Translations under genes and position numbers: made by a program
Shown here: piece by piece, positions 63,569 through 64,000 of the stretch
How positions within the stretch are numbered: position 1 is the first letter of the stretch
Layout: each line of letters opens with the position of its first letter
Notes under the pieces: generated by a model
The model's database searches: none
What the model saw: the letters and a program-made list of their open reading frames with translations, nothing else
What the model was told of the DNA's origin: nothing
From: Planctomycetota bacterium
Lineage (GTDB): Bacteria > Planctomycetota > PLA2
DNA: 64,000 bases
Direction: 5' to 3'
Assembly: GCA_021776735.1 (NCBI GenBank)
Contig: JAJFFH010000058.1
Location: forward strand, 1-64,000

Positions 63569-64000
63569 CCCGTATCTGACCGCACTCGCTGAATCCGACG
63601 CTTCGGCGGTCCACCTGCGAGCCGGGGATGTCCCGGCCTGGCGCGTCGATGGCAACGTCGTCCCGAACGGTGATCCGATGCCGACGGGCGAGGAGTTCGA
63701 GGAGATGATTCTCGACCTGGCCGCGGGAGCCGGCCTGGTCGAAGAGCTGCGCAATCAGGCCGAGCTTGAGTTCACGCACGAAACCGCGAACAACCGGTTC
63801 CGCATCCAGATCTACCGCGCCGACGGTGGACGGCATGTGGTCGTGACGCGCTCGGCCGCGGGCGCACGCCGACCTGCCGCGCTCGGCATTCCCGATGCTC
63901 TGCGGGACGAGATGACAAGGGGCCAAGGAGTCATCCTGCTCGCGGGCGCTCGGGCGTCCGGGCGCACGACGACCGTCGCCTCGCTGCTGGATTGTGTCAA
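63555..64000 (+). CDS. Second PilT-like ATPase, incomplete at the window edge
   Basis: 148 residues visible, cut by the window end. GTG 63555 follows AAGGAG and overlaps the previous gene by 14 bp. The start is LTALAESDASAVHLRAGDVP, a PilT N-terminal pattern (S-D-x-H-x). The Walker A loop reads GARASGRTTTVAS, again with Arg in place of Lys. It is paralogous to the preceding gene. Whether Walker B is also altered cannot be seen. Confidence 0.75.
   Translation, partial: MSAVDPYLTALAESDASAVHLRAGDVPAWRVDGNVVPNGDPMPTGEEFEEMILDLAAGAGLVEELRNQAELEFTHETANNRFRIQIYRADGGRHVVVTRSAAGARRPAALGIPDALRDEMTRGQGVILLAGARASGRTTTVASLLDCV

Overview
The window is about 64 kb of GC-rich bacterial chromosome. It is densely coded on both strands, with no rRNA, tRNA or CRISPR array that I could recognise. 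The gene content fits a diderm of the Planctomycetota or a close relative. Evidence for this is McsA-McsB-ClpC beside many lipoprotein and signal-peptide genes, a sigma-70 domain fused to a membrane-anchored repeat protein, very large HEAT-repeat proteins, a Ser/Thr kinase with a long C-terminal region, and a GreA domain fused to a large N-terminal part. The phylum is an inference from content, not proven by a marker gene.

Layout. From 0 to 9.4 kb: hairpin repeats, an ATP-grasp protein, a TPR protein, queA, a membrane GT2 glycosyltransferase, a REC-HD-GYP regulator, and two VanZ-like proteins flanking a secreted alpha/beta hydrolase that has lost its nucleophile. From 9.4 to 18.7 kb: a HEAT protein, a three-gene operon ending in an inositol-1-phosphate synthase, a repeat-rich spacer, and a secreted esterase with HEAT repeats. 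From 18.7 to 21.6 kb is a decayed accessory island: an IS3 orfA remnant with two frameshifts, a partial copy of the esterase promoter and 5' end, and a three-gene TIGR04255-type module with an amber stop and a frameshift. From 21.4 to 28.7 kb: a WD40 lipoprotein, pyrE, the sigma-factor fusion and a Fic protein with operator-like repeats. From 28.7 to 41.8 kb: clpC, mcsB, mcsA, murD, a PEGA lipoprotein, an NtrB/NtrC-like pair, a lysine-repeat histone-like protein, a thioesterase and the GreA fusion. From 42 to 49 kb: a dienoyl-CoA-reductase-like SDR, a two-component system followed by a phased TTGACC array, a HEAT-type secreted protein and a trans-sulfuration enzyme. From 49 to 57.4 kb is a minus-strand gene set that reads as an arsenosugar pathway: arsM, an unknown lipoprotein, arsS, a DUF547-GT2 fusion, a GT87-like/GT2 fusion, a TIGR04282 transferase, with a NifU-like gene just upstream. 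From 57.5 to 64 kb: a Ser/Thr kinase, a large secreted protein, and two tandem PilT/GspE-like ATPases with altered Walker motifs, the second cut by the window end.

Two dispersed short-repeat families run through the window and are not explained by gene function. One has the core ATCGCCGTCCGT: eleven exact copies plus three long copies in which a structured 36-nt segment splits the same core. The other is a C-run/G-run motif of the type GCCCCCGCGCCCCCC, with about fourteen copies. Both lie in spacers and, in frame, inside protein linkers. They are the most unusual signal here. The other main leads are the arsenosugar cluster with its fusions and unknown lipoprotein, and the 11-bp-phased operator array behind the OmpR-type regulator.
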